Positions 46,473-55,433 of a DNA stretch of 64,000 bases are shown piece after piece. This DNA comes from Cryobacterium sp. PAMC25264 (GTDB lineage Bacteria > Actinomycetota > Actinomycetes > Actinomycetales > Microbacteriaceae), in the NCBI RefSeq assembly GCF_019443325.1, contig NZ_CP080383.1, positions 1,736,001 to 1,800,000 of the forward strand, given 5' to 3'. How positions within the stretch are numbered: position 1 is the first letter of the stretch; each line of letters opens with the position of its first letter. The notes under the pieces are model-generated. The model was not told the origin of the DNA and did not search any database. It saw only the letters and a program-made list of their open reading frames with translations. The translations under genes were made by a program, and so were the position numbers.

Positions 46473-46648
46473 AGAGCCATCTGTGCCACACAACGCCACC
46501 CCGGCGGGCAGCGCCAGATCCCCGCAGACCACGGCTCCAGAATGCCTGTGATGCCCGTGGATCACGACCGCCGCTCCTCCACAACAGGCTGGTCAAGAGC
46601 GTTTTCCACACCCCTCTAGGTGCAGGTTCGGGTGTCGGTGGCAGGTGC

Positions 46649-46654
46649 GACTAT
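46649..46654 (+). promoter_or_regulatory. Putative -10 of a leaderless promoter (DUF222 gene)
   Basis: GACTAT, 6 bases, ATG at 46661. No Shine-Dalgarno. Confidence 0.3.
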
Positions 46655-46660
46655 CAACGC

Positions 46661-48169
46661 ATGAGCAGCCCAGTAGAGCAGTTCCCAGCCGAACCGGATG
46701 ACCCGGATGACCCGGGTCGCGACGCGCACGCGCACCGTCGCCGCCGCACCCTGCAGGAGCAGGCGCAGGCCACGCTTGCGAAGAAGGTCGCCCGCGCGGC
46801 CAAATCGCACCGCAAGATCGCCAAGGCCACCGCGCGACGGGCACGAGATATGGCCGATCTGCAGCAGTGGAGCAGCGACCCGGTGAACGCGAAACTCCTC
46901 AACCCCGACTACGCCTTCGGGGAGGCGCGTGCCCTCCCAGAGACGCGCGGTCCGGTGCTCACCGACGCGCAGGCGAGTCCGCGAAAGATCGCCGCGTGGG
47001 AGGACCAGGAGGTCGCCCGCCGAACGGTCACCAGCGAGGTCGCCTGTGCCCTGCGTCTCGCCGAACGCACTGCGGAGAACCTGATTGGGGAATCTGCCAT
47101 GTTCGCCGGCCCGATGACGGCCACACTGACGGCCATGAGTGCGGGTGAGATCAGTTACCGGCACGGTCAAGTGTTGATGGAGCAACTCAGCTTCGTCCCG
47201 CTCGAGGAAGCGGCCCAGCTGGAAGCAGAATTGCTGCCCGCGGCGAAAGACCTCACCGCGGGCAAACTCAGGGTCAAGGCCCGGCGGCTGCGGGAGCGAC
47301 GGCACCCGGAAACCCTCACCACGCGCGCCGCCGCCGCTGTCGCGGAGCGCGGCATCTGGTGGGAAGGGCGACCAGACGGCATGGGCACCCTCACCTGGTA
47401 CGGCACTGCGCAGCAAACCCAGGCCGCTCACGACCGGCTCATCCGCATCGCCGAAGCCACCCGCGTCCACGAGCGTGCGGACGAGTCGATCCCCGAAGAC
47501 CAGAGGCGCACCATCGGCCAGATCTGCGCCGACGCACTCGCCGACCTGGTGCTGGACGGCGTCACCCCGTCGGGTACCGGCGGCGGCATCCAGGGCCAGG
47601 TGCTCGTCACCGTGCCCGCCCTCACCGCGATGGGCACCAGCGACGAGCCCGGTTTCCTCGACGGGTACGGGCCGATCCCGGCGGATGCGGCCCGCGAGAT
47701 CGCCGCGGGAGCGCCGAGCTTCGCCCGGTTGCTCACGCATCCCGAGACCGGCGCCGTTCTCTCCGTCGGGAAGGACCGCTATACGGTCCCCGCCGATCTA
47801 CGCCGCTGGTTGCGGCTCAGGGACGGAACCTGCCGGTTCCCCGGGTGCACCCGGCCCGCCACTCGCAGCGACATCGACCACACCACAGCCTGGGAAGCCG
47901 GCGGCCCCACCGATTACGACAACCTCGCCCATTTGTGCGCACCGCACCACAGACTCAAGCACCAAACCCTCTGGTCGGTCGTGCAGGAGCCCGGCGGAGT
48001 GCTCGTGTGGACCTCGCCGGCCGGGGCCACCCACCGCACCTACCCCGAAACCACCCTCGGGCCACCACCCGCCCAACCGCCGACACAGCCAGTGCCACCC
48101 GGGACCCCGGCAGAGTCCCGCACGGCCGGGCAGCTTCCCGGGCATCCTCCCGAGGAGCCGCCGTTCTAA
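46661..48169 (+). CDS. DUF222 / HNH endonuclease domain protein
   Basis: 502 residues. A DUF222 (13E12-type) region of about 300 residues, with EVACALRLAERTAENLIGESA and GEISYRHGQVLMEQLSFV, is followed by an HNH nuclease motif, CRFPGCTRPATRSDIDHTTAWEAGGPTDYDNLAHLCAPHHRLKH, with paired Cys and His residues for zinc and metal. A Pro-rich tail ends the protein. These genes are abundant and often multicopy in actinobacteria and are associated with 13E12 repeats or mobile DNA; no mobile partner is seen here. Its role is not known. Confidence 0.9.
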   Translation: MSSPVEQFPAEPDDPDDPGRDAHAHRRRRTLQEQAQATLAKKVARAAKSHRKIAKATARRARDMADLQQWSSDPVNAKLLNPDYAFGEARALPETRGPVLTDAQASPRKIAAWEDQEVARRTVTSEVACALRLAERTAENLIGESAMFAGPMTATLTAMSAGEISYRHGQVLMEQLSFVPLEEAAQLEAELLPAAKDLTAGKLRVKARRLRERRHPETLTTRAAAAVAERGIWWEGRPDGMGTLTWYGTAQQTQAAHDRLIRIAEATRVHERADESIPEDQRRTIGQICADALADLVLDGVTPSGTGGGIQGQVLVTVPALTAMGTSDEPGFLDGYGPIPADAAREIAAGAPSFARLLTHPETGAVLSVGKDRYTVPADLRRWLRLRDGTCRFPGCTRPATRSDIDHTTAWEAGGPTDYDNLAHLCAPHHRLKHQTLWSVVQEPGGVLVWTSPAGATHRTYPETTLGPPPAQPPTQPVPPGTPAESRTAGQLPGHPPEEPPF

Positions 48170-48310
48170 CAAGGCGAGGCCGGCGAAGGTCAGGGTGGTC
48201 GGTGTGGCTCCTGATCGGCCCACGCTCCTGAGAAGACTCCCAAACAAGCCCCGGATCAGCCCGTTCGGAGGGTCGCCGTGCCGGTCAAGGCGGAGCATCG
48301 ACTAGATTGG

Positions 48311-48356
48311 TTCAGCAGTACTGAAGGCACCTCACCATCGACACGGTGCCGCTGAA
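48311..48356 (+). promoter_or_regulatory. valS leader with alternative hairpins
   Basis: TTCAG (48311-48315) can pair with CTGAA at 48321-48325 or, extended as TTCAGC, with GCTGAA at 48351-48356 enclosing a GGCACC/GGTGCC stem (48326-48331 with 48345-48350). The two foldings exclude each other. No T-box core is present. Confidence 0.3.
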
Positions 48357-48373
48357 ATAAGAATCGGAGAGTC

Positions 48374-50956
48374 ATGAGCAACGCTGACCGCGTTCCCGAA
48401 AAGCCAGTCCTAGAAGGACTGGAAGCCAAATGGGAAGCCAGCTGGGAGGCTCAGGGCACCTACCGGTTCGACCGGGCCGCTGCCACGAAGCAGTCGATCT
48501 TCTCGATCGATACCCCGCCGCCCACCGCATCCGGTTCCCTCCACATCGGCCATGTCTTCAGTTACACCCACACCGATGTCGTCGCGCGATTCCAGCGCAT
48601 GCGCGGCAAGAGCGTGTTCTACCCGATGGGTTGGGACGACAACGGCCTGCCCACCGAGCGCCGCGTGCAGAACTTCTACGGCGTGCGCTGCGACCCGTCG
48701 CTGCCGTATACCCCTGACTTCGTGCCGCCCTTCGAGGGCGGCGACGGCAAGAGCACCAAGGCCGCCGACCAGCTTCCCGTGAGTCGTCGTAACTTCATCG
48801 AACTCTGCGAACGCCTCACCGTCGAGGACGAGAAGCAGTTCGAGGAGCTGTGGCGCACCCTCGGCCTCTCCGTCGACTGGACCCAGAGCTACCGCACCAT
48901 CGCGCCGGAGTCGATCTTCGCCTCACAGCTCGCTTTCGTGGGCAACGTCACCCGCGGCGAGGCCTACCAGGCCATGGCGCCGACGCTCTGGGATGTCACC
49001 TTCCGCACGGCCGTGGCCCAGGCCGAGCTCGAGGACAAGGAGATGCCCGCCGCCTACCACCGGGTGTCCTTCCACAAGCCGGATGGCTCCACCATCGAGA
49101 TCGAGACCACCCGCCCCGAACTCCTCGCGGCGTGTGTGGCACTCGTGGCGCATCCGGATGACGAACGGTACAAGCCGCTCTTCGGAACGACCGTGCGCAC
49201 CCCCGTCTTCGACGTGGAGGTGCCGATCCTGGCTCACCACCTCGCCCAGAAAGACAAGGGATCGGGCATCGCCATGATCTGCACCTTCGGCGACGTCACC
49301 GACGTGGTCTGGTGGCGCGAACTCGACCTGCCCAACCGCGCGATAATGGGCTTCGACGGCCGCATCATCGCCGAAGCGCCCGACGTCATCACCACTCCCG
49401 ACGCGCAGGCCGCGTATGCAGAGCTCGCCGGCAAGACGGTGTTCTCCGCCAAGCAGGCCATGGTCGACCTGCTCCGCGCATCCGGCGACCTGATCGGCGA
49501 ACCCAAGCCGATCGTGCACCCGGTCAAATTCTTCGAAAAGGGCGACAAGCCCCTCGAGATCGTCTCCACCCGTCAGTGGTACATCCGCAACGGCGCACGC
49601 GACGAAGCACTGCGAACCAGGCTCATCGAACACGGAACCGCTTTGCAGTGGCATCCTGAGTTCATGCGCGTGCGCTACGAGAACTGGGTCAACGGTCTCA
49701 CCGGTGACTGGCTGGTGTCCCGGCAGCGCTTCTTCGGCGTGCCGCTCCCGGTTTGGTACCCGCTCGATGCCGACGCCAACCCGGTCTTCGACCAGCCGAT
49801 CATCGCCACCCGCGAGCTGCTCCCGGTCGACCCGTCCTCCGATGTGGCTCCCGGCTATACGGCCGAGCAGCGCGGCGTCGCCAACGGCTTCGTCGGCGAG
49901 GTCGACGTGATGGACACCTGGGCTACCTCCTCCCTCACCCCCCAGCTGGCCGGCGGTTGGGAAACCGACCCTGAGCTTTTCGAGCTGGTCTACCCGTACT
50001 CGCTGCGCCCGCAGGGTCAGGACATCATCCGCACCTGGTTGTTCTCCACGCTGCTGCGTGCGGAACTCGAGCACGGCGAATCACCGTGGAAGCACGCCGC
50101 CCTGTCGGGCTTCATCGTGGACCCCGACCGCAAGAAGATGTCGAAGTCCAAGGGCAACGTGGTCACCCCGGCCGACGTTCTCGTGCAGCACGGGTCGGAT
50201 GCCGTGCGGTACTGGGCAGCCTCGTCCCGTCTCGGCACCGACGCGGCGTTCGACCCCAAGAACCCGACCCAGATCAAGATCGGTCGCCGCCTGGCGATCA
50301 AGATCCTCAACGCGAGCAAGTTCATCCTCGGCTTCGCCGGCGACGACTCCGCGCCGGTCACCGAGCCGATCGACGCGAGCATGCTCGCCCGTCTCGACCT
50401 GGTGGTGGCCCAGGCCACAGCCGCGTTCGACGCGTTCGACCACGCTCGTGCTCTGGAGGTGTCGGAGAGCTTCTTCTGGACCTTCTGCGACGACTACCTC
50501 GAGCTGGTCAAGGAACGCGCCTACGGCGAACCGGGCCCCGACCAGGCATCGGCCGTGGCTGCCCTGCGCCAGGCCCTGTCAACGCTGCTTCGCCTGTTCG
50601 CTCCGTTCGTTCCGTTCGCCACGGAAGAGGCCTGGTCCTGGTCCAACGACGGTTCGGTCCACCGCGCCCCGTGGCCGGTGGCAGGCTCGACGCCGGCGGA
50701 TGCCGACTCGCTCGCCCTGCTCGACCTGGCCAGCCGTGCCCTCACGGGCATCCGTCGAGCCAAGACCGACGCCAAAGCGTCACAGAAGTCCGCTGTCTCC
50801 TCCGCCACCATCGGAGGCACAGCGGCAGAGGTGGCCCTGCTCGGGCAGGTAGCCGCCGATTTGAAAGCAGTAGGCCGCATCGAGGACTTGACGTTCGTCG
50901 AGGCCACCGAATTGGTCGTGACTGATATCGTGCTCGCCACGGTGTCGGAAATTTAA
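48374..50956 (+). CDS. valS: Valyl-tRNA synthetase ValS
   Basis: Charges tRNA-Val; essential. 860 residues: class I motifs PPTASGSLHIGHVFSYTHTDV (HIGH near residue 56) and RKKMSKSKGNVVTPADVL, editing domain between them with ETTRPELLAACVALVAHPDD, and an anticodon-binding domain after ARLDLVVAQATAAFDAFDHARALEV. It lacks the long C-terminal coiled-coil arm of the Gram-negative type and so belongs to the shorter form. GGAGA lies 3 bases before the ATG. A GNAT gene follows after 9 bases. Confidence 0.96.
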   Translation: MSNADRVPEKPVLEGLEAKWEASWEAQGTYRFDRAAATKQSIFSIDTPPPTASGSLHIGHVFSYTHTDVVARFQRMRGKSVFYPMGWDDNGLPTERRVQNFYGVRCDPSLPYTPDFVPPFEGGDGKSTKAADQLPVSRRNFIELCERLTVEDEKQFEELWRTLGLSVDWTQSYRTIAPESIFASQLAFVGNVTRGEAYQAMAPTLWDVTFRTAVAQAELEDKEMPAAYHRVSFHKPDGSTIEIETTRPELLAACVALVAHPDDERYKPLFGTTVRTPVFDVEVPILAHHLAQKDKGSGIAMICTFGDVTDVVWWRELDLPNRAIMGFDGRIIAEAPDVITTPDAQAAYAELAGKTVFSAKQAMVDLLRASGDLIGEPKPIVHPVKFFEKGDKPLEIVSTRQWYIRNGARDEALRTRLIEHGTALQWHPEFMRVRYENWVNGLTGDWLVSRQRFFGVPLPVWYPLDADANPVFDQPIIATRELLPVDPSSDVAPGYTAEQRGVANGFVGEVDVMDTWATSSLTPQLAGGWETDPELFELVYPYSLRPQGQDIIRTWLFSTLLRAELEHGESPWKHAALSGFIVDPDRKKMSKSKGNVVTPADVLVQHGSDAVRYWAASSRLGTDAAFDPKNPTQIKIGRRLAIKILNASKFILGFAGDDSAPVTEPIDASMLARLDLVVAQATAAFDAFDHARALEVSESFFWTFCDDYLELVKERAYGEPGPDQASAVAALRQALSTLLRLFAPFVPFATEEAWSWSNDGSVHRAPWPVAGSTPADADSLALLDLASRALTGIRRAKTDAKASQKSAVSSATIGGTAAEVALLGQVAADLKAVGRIEDLTFVEATELVVTDIVLATVSEI

Positions 50957-50965
50957 GGAGAACGC

Positions 50966-51412
50966 ATGTCTGTACAGGTCCGCCCGCTCGGCGACAAGGA
51001 CTTCTTCCCGTGGCTGGGTCTTTTCGAGGGCTACAGCGAGTTCTATAAGAGCGACCTCACCGACGAGAAGGCTCTGCGTGTGTGGAGCTGGATCATCGAC
51101 AAGAACCACGACCTCGACGGCGCTGTCGCGGTTGACGACAATGGTGACTTCGTCGGCTTCACCCTCTTCCGTGCGGTTCCGCGCACCCTCAGCGGCGATG
51201 TCGGCCTCTTCGTCGACGACCTCTTTGTGGCACCGGATGCCCGAGACGCCGGCACCGGTCGAGCCCTGATGGACTTCGCCAAGGAGTACGCCAAGGCGCA
51301 CAACTACCGTTCCCTGCAGTGGGTCACGGCGGCGGACAACAAGACCGCTCAGAAGCTCTACGACGAGGTCGGCACCCGCACCACCTGGGTCACCTACGAG
51401 GCCGAGGTCTAA
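50966..51412 (+). CDS. GNAT-family N-acetyltransferase
   Basis: 148 residues. Acetyl-CoA-binding motif A is LFVDDLFVAPDARDAGTGRALMDFAKEYA, preceded by GFTLFRAV and followed by WVTAADNKTAQKLYDEVG (motif B). The acceptor is unknown. AAGGAG lies 5 bases before the ATG, and the 9-base distance from valS suggests co-transcription. Confidence 0.9.
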   Translation: MSVQVRPLGDKDFFPWLGLFEGYSEFYKSDLTDEKALRVWSWIIDKNHDLDGAVAVDDNGDFVGFTLFRAVPRTLSGDVGLFVDDLFVAPDARDAGTGRALMDFAKEYAKAHNYRSLQWVTAADNKTAQKLYDEVGTRTTWVTYEAEV

Positions 51413-51413
51413 C

Positions 51414-51680
51414 ATGCAGCTCGGAACCCGCTGGTCACTCGGCGCCACGCCGCCGGCGGGCCTGCCTGAGGTCGTCCTCATCGCCTTACAGGCGGTGGAG
51501 GGCGACCTCACTACCCTCCCCGACGACACCAGCGGGTGGCGCTGGACGCTCACCTGGCTCGAGGGAAATCCCGTCATCGAACTCGACGACGGCACCGTCA
51601 TCCGGTTCGACCCGAAGGAAGACAGCGCCACCATCACGCAGCCGGCCGTCGTCATCGACGACGAGGACGACTGGATCTAA
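51414..51680 (+). CDS. Small acidic protein behind the GNAT gene, function unknown
   Basis: 88 residues, soluble, acidic: MQLGTRWSLGATPPAGLPEVVLIALQAVE, WRWTLTWLEGNPVIELDDGTVIRFDPKED, ending VVIDDEDDWI. It begins one base after the GNAT stop, so it is co-translated. I see no cysteine or catalytic motif. The family looks like a small conserved actinobacterial protein but I cannot name it. Confidence 0.7.
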   Translation: MQLGTRWSLGATPPAGLPEVVLIALQAVEGDLTTLPDDTSGWRWTLTWLEGNPVIELDDGTVIRFDPKEDSATITQPAVVIDDEDDWI

Positions 51681-51685
51681 GCAGG

Positions 51686-51745
51686 TGGATCCAGGCCGCT
51701 GAACCTATGGGCGGTTGGATCCAGGCCGCTGAATCTATGGGCGGT
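51686..51745. repeat. 30-bp direct tandem repeat, 2 copies
   Basis: Units 51686-51715 and 51716-51745 differ at one base (C or T, unit position 20). A third start (TGAATCTC) follows. It begins 5 bases after the stop codon of the small acidic protein. Each unit is ten codons long. Confidence 0.9.
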
Positions 51746-51809
51746 TGAATCTCGGGGCGCCTGGATCTCAGGAGACTGGGAGCAGGCCACCGGATCTGAC
51801 CTGATCCCG

Positions 51810-53053
51810 TCAACCGTTCGGCGTCTCCCACCGCCACAGGGCGGCCAGGCCGAGACCACCCGCGATGCTGAGTGCGGTCAAACCCAGTTCTCCCGGTGAC
51901 GCACCGCTTCGCGCCTGCTGCAGGAGCCGAAGCACCAGCATCGCGCCCGAGGCGCCGTAGGGATGCCCGAGGGCGAGCGCCCCGCCCTGGCGGTTGGCCC
52001 GCTCCACCGGCACGCCCATCAGGTCGAGCGACGCCAGCACCTGTGCCGCGAACGCTTCCGTGAACTCGACCCGGCCCACGTCGCCGGGAGACACTCCCGT
52101 GCGGGCGAAGAGCGCCTGCCCGGCCGCTGCCCCGCCCACACCCAGCAGAGTCGGGTCGACGCCCGCCGCGACCGCATCCACGAAGCTCAGGTACCCGGAT
52201 GCGCCCCAGGCGTCGGCCCGGGCGCGGCTGGTCACGACCACGACCACCGCACCGTCGGCGTCAGCGCAGGAGTTCCCGGCAGTGACGGATCCACCCGGGG
52301 TGAACGCGGCCGGGAACCGAGCCAGGAGACTCTCCCCCAGCCCGGGCGGGGACCGGAGTCAACCGCGAAGGGTCCGCCCGGTGTCTGGATGGCAACGATC
52401 TCTTCCTCGAAGGCACCTGCCGCTCTCGCCGCCACGGCGAGGTGATGGCTGCGCAGCGCGAAGGCATCCTGACGTTCGCGGGTGATGCCGTAGGCCGCGG
52501 CGACGGTGTCGGCTGCGACACCCATGTCCGGGTCGCCCAGGTGATCCGGAGAGAAACGCACCCTGTCGTAGAAGTCAGGGGCGTCGGGCTGTGAGCTGAG
52601 GCGGTGGGCGCGGAGGGGCGCCGTGCTCGTGCTGTCGACCCCGCCGGCGAGGTAGAGGCTGCCGGCGCCGGCCTGAACGAGTCGGCAGGCCAGCACAATG
52701 GCTTCGAGGCCCGACCCACACTGGCGGTCGATGGTCTGCCCCGGCACTGAAACCGGCAGGCCTGCCGTCAGCAGCGCCAGTCGGGCCACGTTGCCGCCGC
52801 CGCCGACCGCGTTGCCGATGATGACGTCATCCACCCCCACCGCAGGGATTCCGGTGGCGGCCAGCACGGCCGCGAGCACCGGCGCCAGAAGGTTCTCCTG
52901 GGTGACGGCGCCCAGCGCGCCGTTGCGTCGGGCGAAGGCCGTTCGGCGGCCGAGCAGGATCACCGGCTCCCGGTCGGCCGCGGACGGGGTCTTGCCGTCC
53001 GGGCCTGTTCCGGATGCAAGGCTGCCGTCCGGGTCAGCGGAGTCGAACGACAC
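51810..53053 (-). CDS. Thiolase-fold protein with altered active site, frame broken once
   Basis: Thiolase superfamily, 414 residues when joined. First frame (53053 to about 52345): DDVIIGNAVGGGGNVARLALL and the nucleophile Cys112 in QTIDRQCGSGLEAIVLA, up to FAVDSGPRPG. One missing base in CCCGGG (52341-52346) switches to the second frame, with GRVEFTEAFAAQVLA and the GHP loop NRQGGALALGHPYGASGAM, ending at 51810. Two other motifs deviate: NEAF reads TEAF, and the C-terminal CxG with the second catalytic Cys reads SIAG (LTALSIAGGLGLA). Normal condensation or cleavage is therefore doubtful. The GTG start overlaps the ligase gene by 20 bases. Confidence 0.82.
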
Positions 53054-54470
53054 GCGAGTCCCCCTGTTCGATCCAGCGGCCGAGCAAACTGCGGCTGACC
53101 TTTCCCGCCGGGGTGAGGGGCAGTTCGCTCAACCGGTAGTAGGACTGGGGCCGTTTGGGCGCCACCAGCGCCGCGCTGCACGCGGCGCGTAGGCTCACCG
53201 CATCCAGGTCGGTGCCGGGGACCAGGTCGGTGTCACCGAGCACCGCGGCCACAACCCGGCAACCGCGGGTCTCGTCGGGCAGGCCTGTCACCACGGCGGC
53301 TCGCACGCCGGGCACCGCCTGCAGGGCCGCCTCCACTTCCTGCGGGTAGACGTTACTGCCCGCGCTCATGATCATGTCGTGGCTGCGACCCAGGTGGTGC
53401 AGCACACCGTCTCCGTCGAGGAAGCCGTCGTCGCCCACCGTGCACCAGCTGCCCAGGCGTTGGAAGGCCGCCCCGTCGTCTCCCCAGAGGTAGCCGTCGC
53501 ACACCAGGTCGCTGGAAACCTGGATGGTCCCCGCGTCCCCGGGTGCGACGACGTCGTCCTGGTCGTCGACGATTCGGATCCGCACCCCTGGGAAGGGCAG
53601 CCCGACCGCCGTCCCGGTGGGCTCCGGACGCTGACCGGGTGCCAGGACCATCGTGGAGACGAACCCGAGTTCGGCGGCACCGTAGTAGGCGGACACGGTG
53701 GCGGCGGGCGCCCACCGTTGCAGGAGCACAGTGGTGTCGAGGTCGAGCTTGGCTCCCCCGCTGACGATGCTGGTGATCCCCCGGCACAGCCGGTTCGCCG
53801 CCAGCCCCCGTTGCGCGAGCAGCCGCAGCACGGCCGGCACGGCCACCAGCCGGGTGATGCCGTGGTTCTCGATGCGCTCGAACGCCGCAGCCACATCGAA
53901 ACTCGGCAGTGTGTGGAAGGCCGCCCCGACATGCAGGGATTCGGCCAGGGCGTAGAGATTCAGGCTGGCGCTGAGCGGTCCGGGCGCAAGGGTGCTGTCG
54001 TGCCGCGTGAGGCCGAGCACCCCGGCGCTGCGGGGAAACGACTGCTGCCACGAACGCCGAGTGCGCCGGAACGCCTTGGGCACCGCCGTTGTGCCCGACG
54101 TGAAGCCGTACAAGAAGGTGGAGTCGCCCGGCCCGTCCGTCATGGTCTCGTGAAAAACGGTCGTGCTCTCGAGTCCGCTGAGCCGGCCAAGCACCTCGGC
54201 ACGCTGCTCCGCGGGCCACCCAGGGTCGAGGACGGCGACGCTGCCGGAGCCGGCGACACCGGCGAGGAATCGCACAACGAACTCGAGGCCGTTGGGTTGG
54301 CTGATGACAGTCGGCCCATTCGGCCGGTCTGTGCCCGGCGGTGTTCCACCGAGTCGCTGCAGCACCGCATCGCGCAGCTCGACGTAGCTCAGGCGATCGT
54401 CGCCGATCTGGACAGCGAGTTGCTGAGGGTGCGTCTCGGCCCTGTGCTGAACCGCGGAGAGAATGGGCAT
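53034..54470 (-). CDS. AMP-binding acyl-CoA ligase-like protein
   Basis: ANL superfamily, 478 residues, on the short side. Motifs: the P-loop is FTSGTTAVPKAF (the usual Gly before the Pro-Lys segment reads Ala-Val), A5 AYYGAAELGF, A7/A8 DGDGVLHHLGRSHDMIMSAGSNVYPQEVE and the C-terminal lysine in LPLTPAGKVSRSLL. It should activate a carboxylic acid as acyl-AMP and probably pass it to CoA. The ATG at 54470 has AAAGGG 5 bases upstream. It lies between a methyltransferase and a thiolase-like gene, suggesting one small lipid or acyl pathway. Confidence 0.86.
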   Translation of the reverse strand: MPILSAVQHRAETHPQQLAVQIGDDRLSYVELRDAVLQRLGGTPPGTDRPNGPTVISQPNGLEFVVRFLAGVAGSGSVAVLDPGWPAEQRAEVLGRLSGLESTTVFHETMTDGPGDSTFLYGFTSGTTAVPKAFRRTRRSWQQSFPRSAGVLGLTRHDSTLAPGPLSASLNLYALAESLHVGAAFHTLPSFDVAAAFERIENHGITRLVAVPAVLRLLAQRGLAANRLCRGITSIVSGGAKLDLDTTVLLQRWAPAATVSAYYGAAELGFVSTMVLAPGQRPEPTGTAVGLPFPGVRIRIVDDQDDVVAPGDAGTIQVSSDLVCDGYLWGDDGAAFQRLGSWCTVGDDGFLDGDGVLHHLGRSHDMIMSAGSNVYPQEVEAALQAVPGVRAAVVTGLPDETRGCRVVAAVLGDTDLVPGTDLDAVSLRAACSAALVAPKRPQSYYRLSELPLTPAGKVSRSLLGRWIEQGDSRVVRLR

Positions 54471-54481
54471 CACTACCCTTT

Positions 54482-54520
54482 CTACCGCACGAAGCTATCG
54501 CACGACGCTATCGCACGGCG
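54482..54520. repeat. 13-bp tandem repeat, 3 copies, across a stop codon
   Basis: Units 54482-54494, 54495-54507 and 54508-54520, of pattern CTATCGCACGACG with one or two changes. The last unit contains the methyltransferase stop (TAG on the minus strand); the others fill the gap to the ligase gene. Confidence 0.85.
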
Positions 54521-55338
54521 ATGATCTCACCGTGCGTGAGAACGAACCAGCCGTCGGGATCCAGCGCCCACTGCCGCCAGGCGGCACCGATCTCGTGGAG
54601 GTCCTTCAACCGTGCCACCCCGGCCTCGATGGCCCGGGCGACGAAGTCGGCCTCGGTGGCGCGTTGCGCCCAGGACTCTCCCCACCACTCCCGTTCAGCC
54701 TCCGAGGCGAAGCACCACACCGACGCGCTGCGGGTGACCTCGGCGAATCCGGCCTGCCGTGCCCAGGCCTTGAGCGCCCGGCCGGCGTCTGGGTCGCCAC
54801 CTCTCATGGTGTGCACCGCGCGGCACGCCGCCATCCACGTCGCCAGGGCCGGCAGTTTCGGATACCAGGCGGCTCCCCCGTAGTCGGCGTCTCGCGCGGC
54901 GAGGATGCCGCCGGGCCTCAGCACCCGACGCATCTCTCGCAGGGCCGCCACGGGATCGTCGACGTGTTGCAGCACCTGGTGGGCGTGCACAATATCCACG
55001 GATGCGTCCGCGACCGGCAGAGCGTAGACATCGCCGACCAGGAAGCTCGTATTGGACAGCCCCGCGTCGAATGCGAGACCGGCCGCGTACTCCACCGCCG
55101 TGGCCGAGGAGTCCAGTCCGATCACCCGGCCGGGAGCGAGTCGGCTGGCCAGGTCGACCGTCACCGTGCCCGGCCCGCACATCACATCGAGCAGGCTGAG
55201 CCCCGGACTCAGGTGCGGCACCAGGTGGGCGGCCGAATTCGCCACGGTGCGCCAGGTGAGCACCCGCTGCAGGTGTTCGTGCCCGAGCGGGGGCAGGTCT
55301 CGCGGGGCGGTCTCCTGGCGCTCGGGGGTGTCGTTCAT
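54508..55338 (-). CDS. Class I SAM-dependent methyltransferase (UbiE-like)
   Basis: 276 residues. SAM-binding motif I LLDVMCGPGTVTVDLA, motif II VIGLDSSATAVEYA, motif III VGDVYALPVADASVDIVHAHQVLQHVDDP and VLRPGGILAARD. The C-terminal half is helical with several Trp, suiting a hydrophobic substrate. The acceptor is unknown. It sits upstream of the acyl ligase in the same orientation with 37 bases between. TAGGAT stands 6 bases before the ATG. Confidence 0.9.
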   Translation of the reverse strand: MNDTPERQETAPRDLPPLGHEHLQRVLTWRTVANSAAHLVPHLSPGLSLLDVMCGPGTVTVDLASRLAPGRVIGLDSSATAVEYAAGLAFDAGLSNTSFLVGDVYALPVADASVDIVHAHQVLQHVDDPVAALREMRRVLRPGGILAARDADYGGAAWYPKLPALATWMAACRAVHTMRGGDPDAGRALKAWARQAGFAEVTRSASVWCFASEAEREWWGESWAQRATEADFVARAIEAGVARLKDLHEIGAAWRQWALDPDGWFVLTHGEIIAVR

Positions 55339-55344
55339 GGCCAG

Positions 55345-55350
55345 ATCCTA
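55345..55350 (-). promoter_or_regulatory. Putative -10 of a leaderless promoter (methyltransferase-ligase-thiolase operon)
   Basis: TAGGAT on the minus strand, 6 bases before the ATG at 55338. Confidence 0.4.
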
Positions 55351-55421
55351 TGACGGTGCGCCGCCCACCGCACCCGCGCGCCGACCCTCAATCGCGCCGG
55401 CACCTGCACCCGAGCCGACAC

Positions 55422-55427
55422 TAGGCT
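55422..55427 (+). promoter_or_regulatory. Putative -10 of a leaderless promoter (dcp)
   Basis: TAGGCT, 6 bases, ATG at 55434. Confidence 0.4.
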
Positions 55428-55433
55428 GGGGCG

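Noticed and set aside
46661..48169. DUF222/HNH gene as part of an intein, group II intron or integrated element
   Set aside because: No splice motifs, reverse transcriptase, integrase or flanking repeats are visible. The protein is a normal stand-alone member.
51810..52247. C-terminal thiolase frame as a separate gene
   Set aside because: It continues the upstream thiolase exactly after one restored base, and its apparent start lies in the middle of a thiolase strand.
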